Assembly: GCA_049724395.1 (NCBI GenBank)
Contig: JAUGWO010000331.1
Span: 1-31,766 of the forward strand
Source of the DNA: Spongospora subterranea f. sp. subterranea
Taxonomy: Eukaryota; Endomyxa: Phytomyxea; Phytomyxea; Plasmodiophorida
Length of the DNA: 31,766 nucleotides
Direction of reading: 5' to 3'
Shown here: in pieces, positions 21,165 through 30,134 of the stretch
How the letters are laid out: every line of letters begins with the position of its first letter
Numbering within the stretch: the first letter of the stretch is position 1
The notes under the pieces: generated by a model
The model's input: only the letters and a program-made list of their open reading frames with translations
Told to the model about the DNA's origin: nothing
The model's database searches: none
Position numbers and translations under genes: made by a program

Positions 21165-21399
21165 TATATAGGATCTATTCTCAAGCACCGTGTGCGGCAG
21201 AGGTGGTCATTTCCGAAGCAGCACCGGTTAGGACGTCAGCGGTTGCATCTACACAAATCAGAAGGGCCACAGCTGCCAGAATACAGGAGACCAGACAAGA
21301 GATTATTGCAGCAATCAATCAGAATTCTCCGGATCTGGACGAAAGAGCTCGGGTACAGGCAAAATCGTCATCAATGTCTGGTACCTGGTGGGTAGGTGA

Positions 21400-21702
21400 T
21401 GTCCCTTGTGGTGGCAATCCAGACCTAAAAATCGCGAGAGAACAATCCATTCCGATTCTCGAACCTCAGAAACGCTGTTTGGCCGACAAAAGCTTTCAAG
21501 ACGATTGCTTTTCAAGACTCCGTTTGTATGACCTGTTACCGAGTTTGCCTTGTCGTTCAACCGGCAGCATAAGGCCCAGATGGCGTGCCATGAAACCATC
21601 AATAAGAGCATCAAAATAATTTGCAAGTCGGCGCTCATTCCGACACGGGACTGATTTCAAACAGAACCTTGTGCTTGGCCCGATTATCCAAATTACTCAG
21701 CT
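21400..21702 (+). pseudogene. DDE transposase fragment, left arm of an inverted pair
   Basis: Reading frames here give PILEPQKRCLADKSFQDD and, in another frame, a block like CHETINKxIK ... FRHGTDF. The pattern 'ADKGF' followed by 'HETIN.R.K.F....FRH' is typical of the end of DDE_Tnp-type transposases. The frame is broken several times. A 138-codon frame (21203-21619, +) starts upstream with a glutamate/arginine-rich segment (AARIQETRQEIIAAINQNS) that may be part of the same source gene. Confidence 0.5.
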
Positions 21703-21860
21703 GGAAAGCTGCGGTAAGTTTTGGATATGCGTTTAAAAGTGAGAACCTGATAAGCCGTGCGAAATAATAATTCACTTGAGATGTCTTCATGTGCATGCTT
21801 ATTGTTGTACAGCACATTGCAACTTGAACAATAAAAAAATTGCTCATATTTCAGGCACAC

Positions 21861-22160
21861 CTGAGTAGTTTAGGTAATCGAACCAAACACAAGGTTGTAT
21901 TTGAAATCAGTCCCGTGTCGGAATGAGCGCCGACTTGCAAATTATTTGATGCGCTTATTGATGGTTTCATGGCACGCCATCTGGGCATTATGCTGCCGGT
22001 TGAATGACAAGGCAAACTCGGTAACAGGTCGTACAAACGGAGTTTTGAAAAGTGATCGTCTTGAAAGCCTTTGTCGGCCAAACCGCGTTTCTCAGGCTCG
22101 AGGATCGGAATGAATTGCTCTCACGATTTTGAGGTCTGGAGTGCCACCACCACACTACCA
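21861..22160 (-). pseudogene. DDE transposase fragment, right arm of an inverted pair
   Basis: This is the reverse complement of 21400-21702 with roughly one difference per ten to fifteen bases. It reads ILEPEKRGLADKGFQDDHF on the minus strand. The spacer between the arms is about 158 bp and shows no coding sequence. Both copies stop at corresponding points, which points to one inverted duplication or to two insertions of the same fragment. Confidence 0.55.
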
Positions 22161-22169
22161 GATAATTTT

Positions 22170-22829
22170 TCACGAAGGCCCCAGGGAGCCTGCAACAAGA
22201 TACCGAAGACCGGCGTGGTGAAATTTATGTGAATAATAATTCTTGTTCATTAGACGATGCTCGTATGATAAAGCAGTCCACCCCATCAACGGTGCAGGAT
22301 CCGTCTAACATATGCTCCAATTATCCCATCTGTCAGCGGGGTTCACCTATGCCAAGATTTCAGAACTTGAAATGTATAATGCTTCTATAATATCGTACCA
22401 GATTAAAAATGAAGATGGACTGTATTACTTTCCAGATCCAGTTCCTACACGTTCCAGGAGTACACCGGAACCGCGAACTCGCAACATTCTCTGTGTTATA
22501 TGTTTTCAAAATACAGAGTCCATAAAAGATGTATGGGCAGGCATTCTTTGGAAGTTCAGCGGACTCGAGAAGGATGATTCATAACTAAAGGCAAACTTTG
22601 ATGCTGGCAGCAAAAATGGGCCCGAAATGATCGGCCGAACATCGCTGTGCCTGTATTGTTGATACAGATAATCGATGACAAAAGGCGATCGAACAGCGGA
22701 TACACCATCGTGAACAACACACTACACTGTGCCCCCTTCGAGTGCGAAACCAGGCGCTGATGATAAGATAACCTGCGTTCTGAAGGTTTCGGACACTCAA
22801 CAACGCACACCACTTGTCAGACACAAGAA
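22170..22829. other. No recognised gene
   Basis: A 90-codon plus-strand frame at 22312-22584 has ordinary composition but no domain I know. Nothing else stands out before the Gypsy fossil. Confidence 0.4.
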
Positions 22830-24240
22830 GTGTTGAAACCTACGCGAGCGCCGGCGGCCAGTGCGCTGGTCCCGGTTTGTCGGGATATTTCGCGTGGAAT
22901 CGTTCGATCTTCCGGTCCAGTCCGCTGGTTGCACCTAACGTGCGAGTCGGTTCCCACGTCCTGTCTGATACCGGATAACCCTGCCAATCAATAAAATACT
23001 GCAGTTGATTTCTGCAATAACGGGAATCTAAGACTTCCTTGACGATGAACAGTGGGTCTTCCGGGGAGTTCAATATAATCGGAGGCGGTGGTGGTTGTTG
23101 GCGATTTGGGATTTTGCTTGGAGTATATCTTTCGAGCAAGGAGACGTGGAACACATTGTGCAGTCGTGAAAATGCTGTATCTGGATCTGAAATGCTACGG
23201 CATTGATGACTTTAATAATGGGGAATGGTCCCGAAAATTTGTAGTCGAAATTGTCAGAGGTCGAGTGGTGGCGACTGCAGGACGCCGAAGCATGACTAAG
23301 TCACCGATAGCAAACTGCTCATGGGGTATGCGGCGAGAATCGGCGAAGCGCTGCATGTCGGGGAGCGGGCCGTGATTGGCATAGAATGGGGTCATGCCCG
23401 TTGAAACATGCACTGCATTGTTGTAGGCAAACTCGGCCAAAGAAAGTAAGCTGGCCCAATCGTCCTGAAGAAAGTTGATGAATCAGCGGAGGTATTGTTC
23501 GAGCACCTGGTTGACACGCTCCGTCTGGCCGTCGGTTTCAGGGTGCGGTGACGACGAAAGTTTACGTTGAACGCGCAGTCGAGCGAGTAAATGTATCCGA
23601 AACTTGGATACGAACTGGGGACCTCGGTCCGAAACGATGTCATCAGGAAGACCATGAAGCCTGAATAAGTGGTCAAGAATGAGATCTGCAGGCTGAGTTG
23701 AGTTGGTGGGCGCGTTGCATTTGATGAAATGGGCCATTTAGGAGCATCGGTCCACCACGACAAGGACGGAATCGTAACCTCTTGATTTTGGGAGCTTGAC
23801 AATGAAATTCATCGATACTGAGAACCACAATTCGGATGGAATTGGCAATGGTACTAGTAATCCGCGGGGCTGATGGCGGGCTGGTTTCGATCGGCGGCAA
23901 GTGTCACACGAGGCAACGTATTGAGACACGAACGGGCGAATCGCCGGCCATCAATACGTAGGGCAAATAAGACTTAGGGTCTTGTCAATACCAAAGTAAC
24001 CGGCAACAGGGGAATCATGCAAATTGCGTAAGATCTCCAGTTTGCAATCGTCACCAACCACCACGAGCGACTGGTCGCGGTACAGATGTCCTTCATGGAG
24101 ATGAAATCGTCTGCCTTGTGGTTTGTCCAAGATCGCGACGATCCGTCTCAATTATGGGATTCCACTCATGCAGCCAGTAAACTGAATACGAAAAACGGGC
24201 ACTTTAATGAGGTGGGCAAGCCCATCGGCTTTCAATTACT
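22830..24240 (-). mobile_element. Ty3/Gypsy LTR-retrotransposon fossil, integrase and chromodomain end only
   Basis: Reading the minus strand, recognisable parts occur in family order: the very end of RNase H, the HHCC-type integrase N-terminus (FHLHEGHLYRDQS, later SCDTCRRSKPARH), the integrase core (LHGLPDDIVSDRGPQF, HPETDGQTERVNQVLEQ), and a C-terminal chromodomain (YFIDWQGYPVSDRTWEP). Protease, most of reverse transcriptase, gag and LTRs are not seen, so only the 3' part of pol remains. The coding region is broken in several places. Residues remain well conserved, which suggests a moderately old insertion. Chromodomain Gypsy elements are common in fungi. Confidence 0.9.
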
Positions 24241-24299
24241 CGTACGAAAAGAGAAAATTTGAAAGTGATGGCGACTTATCATCATAATAAATTTATATC

Positions 24300-24500
24300 C
24301 ATAGGCGTTATATTAGCGCAGCTTCGGTACAGTAGAGTCTAGGACAAATTCAACCCGTTCCGGCGGTATTAAAGTTTTACCGACCCGATACAGTAGATAC
24401 AGTCTTCTATCTACGGAGTTACCCCCGGTAGAGTGGCATTAAAGGTCCATCAGGCTCCGCTAGACCGGACCAGGGTTTACCCCTGGACCTAGTTTTGAAC
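24300..24500. other. Hairpin-rich non-coding stretch
   Basis: Several short inverted repeats are packed together: CGGTA / TACCG around a 9-base loop, TAGATA / TATCTA, and a strong one at 24467-24489 (GGACCAGGG, loop TTTAC, CCCTGGACC; nine pairs with one mismatch). The sequence CTAGT follows immediately. It may be a structured RNA, the end of a non-autonomous element, or coincidence. Confidence 0.5.
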
Positions 24501-24522
24501 AGTAGAGCAGTGTGGACGAATG

Positions 24523-27500
24523 GAGAATGGAGAGTTCATTCCGCAGTCCGTGGGGATATTCCAATGGCGTTGCGGACGTCATTGGCCATTCGCAGTTTGA
24601 TCGATTCTCGAACTGTAATAGATGTCGCCGTTGTATTGGATTGTGTTTTCTATCGTGGTGAGCAATTATATTGGCACTTCGACCGGTTCAGGCAACAATG
24701 AGGACCTCATATCCGAGTTTTCTAGTGGTATTTGATAGGTTTCAGTTGTTATATTGACCCTGAATCGTCAGTGTAGAGTTCCCTCCTGAAAATGCTAATG
24801 TTGAAAAATTGAAAACTATGCTTAAAGAGCCACTTGGGATTGTTCTCCAGGTTTGATCAGAATATCATTTCGTCAATCTCAGTTGAGTGTGGTGTAGATG
24901 TTTGGGGATGTGGGCGACTTCTTGACACATTTTCCAGCTGATGATAATTTCGCAAGTGTGGCAATTTTAGTAAATGCTCTTTATCAACACAAATTTATAC
25001 TGGAATACGCCCGCCTTGCCGTTCATCAGCTCCTTAAAACCATATTTGTGGGCATTTTCCAGCCTCCTGCGCCACCAAACGTTGATATTAATGCACCTGG
25101 TGATTCCATTCTTCCACTACGTCTTGTTAATGGTAGGTATGTGCACGTACCACCACCGGGCCCTGTTGTTGAGTCAGCGCCTCTCCCTTCAATCCGAGGC
25201 CCAGGAGCAACCGCTGATTGGTTCGTGAGTCTATCTCTTATTCTCATGGTAATGTCTTTTGTCACTGTCGCCTACAATCGTCACCCTTTTTTCGTTCGGA
25301 ACTGAACATCCATCAATTGTCGATTGTTGTATAATTATCTTATTTCCTTCACCTGTTGCAATGTGCAGTCTATCACAATAACTCACCCTCTTAGATATGT
25401 CAATGGCATGAACCTGTTTCCATTTATCGCGGCTCAATTTATTTCATGCACTTGTTTCGACATAACGCGTTTTGCGGTTTTTCATTTAGATAATGTAACA
25501 CTCCTTTTCTATTATTTATTTAAGCTATGTGTGTGTGTCTGTGTCTCCATCTCTGACTCCCTTTATTTGCTACATTAGACCGGAACACACACTATTGAAT
25601 GTATGGAATTCATGGGGATGTCACTCTATTCTCTGATTTTTCCCAGATGTGTCGACGCTCTCTACCATATTGTCAACGCTTGATGACGCCTCTTCAGAGC
25701 TGGTCAACAACTCTGCTCTTCGTTTGCCGAATTCTGAAGGCGTCCAGTCTTTAATACTTCGATACAGCGAACACGGGTCAGTGTTTTGCAACTCTTCATT
25801 CCTTTCTTTTGTTGTAAATACGCTAGCGATCATTTCAACCAAATAAGTCCTCACGTTCGGTTGAGTCAGTTCAGACGTCGTTTCTTTTTCTGGTCTCAAA
25901 ATATACTGATTTTGGGTCTTAGACGTTCTCCAAAAAAATCTCTGGTGAGACAGAACTCTGGCAGGTCTGCAATCGTCGGTCAACCGAATGATATTACTAA
26001 AAGTACTGTAGTGCATATTTGACTGGAATATCGACTGAGATTTGTTCAGAGATGATCGCTTCCCTTGATCGTAACTCATTATTGATATCCAAGGTCAAAG
26101 AGGTTCGTAATTTGTTGCTAACGATATAGTTCTGTTCAGTGTCGTGTTTTGCCAAACAGTCTATTGTCGTTCAAATTCACCTGTTCGTTTACCATAAGTT
26201 TCTCTTATTTCCATACTCATCTCCTAACGTTTGTGAAGGTTTTCGCTAGTGAGGCAGAATTCATGAAATATTTCTGCTGTCACCGTTATATTGGAGTGGC
26301 CATCAAATCGTTCCATGATGTGATTGCTGCTGTATGGCCATTATTGAGGGTTGGTCCAAGAGAAGCACTACAACAGATGATATCGGACCTGTTCAATCAA
26401 GATTCCTCGCCGGAAAAATTCCATCGCCTTCCAGCTTTGTGCATTCGTCGGATTGTACTACTGGTATTTGGCTAAATGTGTTGTCCCTGGGCCATATCTG
26501 ATCATTGTTATTTCGCGTTGACAGTTGGCGTTGTCCGAAATGTTCACCAATGATATCGCTTCTGGTAAAATTTTCAGTTCATGTAGTTGTTAATGTCAAT
26601 TGGGGATGTTCTTGTAATGATGTGATTTACAACATAATTATAGAGACTGCCTACTATTACTATTCTGTTCATTTCACGTTTCGGTCTATTCAAGAATTTA
26701 TTTATTGCCAATCTTTCGGAGAGATTCGAATATGGTCAAACGAACCGCTTTTTTGTGGATCGTTTTGAATACAGATTTGTTCTGATTGGCTGTATAGATT
26801 GGGGATTGGTGGTATCGCCGTTAAATAACCCCAATGTCAGTCATTACTTGTACAACTTGCTCACCACACTCGACGCAAACATGTTGCCATCAATGGAAAT
26901 GGCTTTGTAAGATGATTCTGCTCGTCCCAATACATCTCCAATCAATATGTTGATTTTATCTCACAGATGCATTGCAGGCCTTGGACCTGCATATCGTAGA
27001 TTTTATTTTCAAAGACACCCTTCTGTTCCAGTTTTAAAGGGTTTTTTTCGGGTGTTGAACCAATTTTTATGTTTGTTCACACGCGATTCTCCTCCTCCAT
27101 CGACGAGATTCCACGATGTACATCATCTATCGAATGTGCATATTATAGATCTCTTATTCCATTGATTATTGGTTCAGTCGCCCATGGTGATGATAACCTT
27201 CTCCCATATCCAAATATATCTCCTTGAATTAAACGGAATATCGACTGGGCACATCATGGAACAGATGGTGTCATATATGGTTGCTCATGCCGAATATTGC
27301 ACCAATCAGGTCAAGAATGGTTTATTGCCTGGTGCACGTCTAGGAAGATTATCTGATGCTGTAGTTGAGCTGTGGATCCTTCTTCAGGTAATCCGTTCAT
27401 TCGCTGAACTTCTATTCGGTATTCTGATAATTGCTCATTGCAGATTGCTGTACCATTTCGTCATCACAGTTAGTGAAGGGTATTCTGGACCTTGTAATTT

Positions 27501-27711
27501 CTTGTTTTCTAAATTATCTACTGCCTTGTAGATGATGTTGCGCCTAATATCAGGACTGAACTGGACGAGCTGGTTGATCGGGTATTGAAAGTGTTGATGG
27601 ATTTCATACAGACAGATACAATTATTGAATTGATGACTTTTGATTACACGACCCAGCAGTTGTTCCAGTTTGCTGATGGTGTTGATAAATGCAACAGGTA
27701 ATTACATTATA
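24523..27711 (+). CDS. Unrecognised multi-exon host gene (partial model)
   Basis: Several exons join in phase. 24523-24657 (DIPMALRTSLAIRSLIDS) joins 24777-24850 (EFPPENANVEKLKTMLKEP) and then 24898-25224 (ADDNFASVAILVNALYQHKF, ending in a proline-rich stretch). Further likely exons lie at 25648-25775 (LSTILSTLDDASSELVNN), 26238-26470 (FHDVIAAVWPLLRVGPREAL), about 26520-26565, 26690-26908 (RFFVDRFEYRFVLIGCIDW), about 26967, 27200-27388 (GHIMEQMVSYMVAHAEYC), 27444-27494 and 27531-27700 (TELDELVDRVLKVLMDF). The protein is mostly alpha-helical and leucine-rich, like a large HEAT-type scaffold, with no catalytic motif. Exon limits between 25225 and 26238, and both ends, are uncertain. I could not name the family. 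Confidence 0.5.
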
Positions 27712-28270
27712 TGTATTATTGTAAAGGGAAGTCAATCCTTGTACCGACGAGGGCGTTCGCCACATTCCAATGTTCACTGTTTTTCAATTTATATCGATCA
27801 ATCCGGAATATTCGATTATTGGACCGTGAATCTTTTTAGTTGTTTCCACATTGACAATCATTCTGACTCCATTGGTTACCAGTATATTCAAGGACCGTTT
27901 CCGACAAATCGTGAATCAAATCGATCGTTTTCCAGATCCTCAACAGTAACTAATTAATGAACGTTGCCGTGAAATCTGCTCATTTCTCTCGTACAGGTCA
28001 GAAATAGTCGACCTACCTGAGTCGAGTGGTTAAGCATCAGGAGATGAATCGGTCATCTGGATATTGTTTTACCGTCAATAAATATGACACTGTTGTTGCC
28101 AGTCGTTTGACCCACATGTATCAAATGACACATTGTCTTTTATTGCTCCAAAGGAGCCTGATCACTCACAAATATCAAGTCCACCATAATGTAGGTAGTG
28201 CTAGTGTCTGATGCGGATTGGTGTTTGGGCCATGGAATCACCTCCCCTCTCACATCTTCTGGTAAATCAT
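27712..28270. other. No recognised gene; possibly further exons or 3' flank
   Basis: AT-rich sequence with only short frames. It could hold the last exons of the upstream gene, but no frame continues the helical pattern convincingly. Confidence 0.3.
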
Positions 28271-28284
28271 GTCGAGAAAAATAA

Positions 28285-28347
28285 TCCGGATTGGCGGTCT
28301 TCGAACCCGAGGACCTCTGCTTCCAACCACGTCACGTCCCTAGGATG
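28285..28347 (-). repeat. Possible tRNA-derived SINE head
   Basis: On the minus strand, GACGTGGTTGGAAGC (resembling a pol III A box and D arm) is followed about 20 bases later by GGGTTCGAAGACC (resembling a B box and T arm; 28296-28308 on plus). The anticodon arm is missing, so it is not a working tRNA. The block is short and no poly(A) or repeat tail was identified. Confidence 0.3.
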
Positions 28348-29175
28348 GGAACTGTTGCTATCTCGTGCTGGCGATTTCTCCATTTCGAAGCTCACTTGGC
28401 CTTACTACTATAGACAAAAATGACTTTCGTGATGTATTAACGACGAAAGTCGCTGGTGACTCGCCATGGTCCACTTCAATGTCGATGAAACTTCCTGTTG
28501 ACACCTTTCGGATCAACTTGGTAAATGACGGTAGACCAAGTCTCAAACACCTTGCTGACCACCTTCTCACGGTTAGATTCAGCCTTTTGAAGAGGTTGTT
28601 GGAGCCGGACAACATGATTCCTACAGTAGAGATATCATCCGATATCATCCATCCATTCATTTATCATGATATCCCAGGGTAAGATAGGGTATCGCCCAAA
28701 TATCAAATGGGATGAACTTCTTGAGACATCTGTACGATATATGGACATGATTGCGGGCACTTGTTGATCATATTCGATCTTGACAGCAGGATCCACCAAC
28801 CCGGTCTTCCGTTCCAATCAACCATTACAATTGGTAGTGTGTGCCTGATATTCATCTGATGCATTCCCTAACAGCCTGGTCCATTCTGTAAGAACACCTG
28901 ACATGAAATTGTTCCCAATTGGTATGGCTATCCATGGTCGTTAATATGTACTGGTTCCCTGCTGCAGTTATAAGTACCTGGTCCGATAACATTCAGTGCC
29001 ATTAAATCCAATGGTTAACTTGTCACCATCGAAACCATTCCAACCCTTTGATCCAAGGTTCAACGGTATTGCCCACCAGAACTACACCGGTTTCAACAAG
29101 TAAATCGACCCAGGAGATGAGTCAAAAGGGATAAGTACTCCCTGAATTGCGGAAATGTGCATTGAAACCCATTCA
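28348..29175. other. No recognised gene
   Basis: Overlapping frames of about 100 codons on opposite strands at 28358-28682 cannot both be real and neither shows a known domain. The rest has only short frames. Confidence 0.4.
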
Positions 29176-29660
29176 GCAATAACAGCAATAAATCTCGAAC
29201 ACTCGCCCAACCAACTCGTAATGGGCGTGATACTGAATAATATTGTTCATCTCCAATTCCTCATCAGAATGATGGTCCGGCTTGCTCGGCAGCACCCCCT
29301 TCTCACAAACATTCATGACACTATTCAGACACTTGACATAATTGGTCGAATCAATCGTCAACGAGTGTCGCGACAGTGCATTTGCAATGGTAGTCGTGAA
29401 GCCGTTCGACCCTCAAAATGGCAATCGGACAGGAGCAGAGCTCATTGGACATTACCTGATGAATGAGTCGAGAGATCGTTGGTCGGTTTAGACGGGGAAA
29501 TTTGTCAGGTGTATGGCTTGTGTCATGAATGGTCGTGAGAAACGGATCTTGCCGAGCAATCAGGTCGATCATTATGATCATGAATTTGCAGATGAACAAT
29601 TTTAGTCAGTGTCATACCCATTACGAATTAGTTGGGCGATTGCTCGAGGTTTATTACTAA
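29176..29660. repeat. Long inverted repeat with roughly 190 bp arms
   Basis: 29176-29370 and 29467-29660 are diverged reverse complements, sharing for example AACTCGTAATGGGCGTGATAC versus its mirror, and ATTCATGACAC near the middle of each arm. The spacer is about 100 bp. Each arm, read inward, gives similar peptides (ARQHPLLTNIHDTIQT versus ARQDPFLTTIHDTSHT), so the duplicated sequence was probably once coding. I do not recognise the protein. Confidence 0.7.
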
Positions 29661-30134
29661 ATAAGCCTTGCTGAAACCGCTGCACTTCTGGTGCACAGCA
29701 TGGCTTTCTCTACCGTTGAACCTTAGACCAAAGGTTCTGAGCAGATTCCACTCTTTTGGCGCTCAATCGGTTGCCATTAAGAACGATATCGAATAGTGAC
29801 AATGAAATATCCTCAATAGACACTTACCGAATCTGTTGTGACTTTTTATTGAGGAATATTGGTGATGTTTCTGTGAAACAAACATTGGCCTAACATATTA
29901 AATGGGGGGGTTCGCTACATGAAATGGTGATTAGATTGTTAATTACGGTAATGGATTGTGAATAGTTGGGGTATGGGGCCTGGGTGGTCAATGGTGTGAT
30001 CGTTTGGGGTTAATCACGACCTGATCCGCAATGAAGTACACGATAATGACAGGCCATGATAACAATAACGACTCTGCTACGCGGGCAACCAGTTGGCCAA
30101 CTTGATTCCAGGCAGCCGTAAAGGGTTGCTGACA
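29661..30134. other. No recognised gene; 3' flank of the Mutator-like element
   Basis: GT-rich in the middle, with a run of seven Gs near 29905. The downstream end of the Mutator-like transposon should be in or near here, but its partner terminus is outside the window, so no inverted end can be confirmed. Confidence 0.4.

Noticed and set aside
24467-24493. Helitron 3' terminus (hairpin followed by CTAG)
   Set aside because: The stem touches CTAG instead of lying 10-12 bases upstream, no RepHel-like coding was seen, and no 5' TC start was found. Kept only as a structured stretch.
24523-25224. NOT1 (CCR4-NOT scaffold) as the identity of the unknown gene
   Set aside because: A loose pattern resemblance in one helical stretch did not extend to other exons, so the name was not used.
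25530-25545. Microsatellite (GT-rich run)
   Set aside because: Only a few repeat units; not notable.
25621-26079. A 152-codon minus-strand ORF
   Set aside because: It overlaps a plausible plus-strand exon (25648-25775) and shows no known domain; it is more likely a shadow.
28285-28347. A functional tRNA gene
   Set aside because: No anticodon arm and no pairing acceptor stem; only A- and B-box-like blocks are present.
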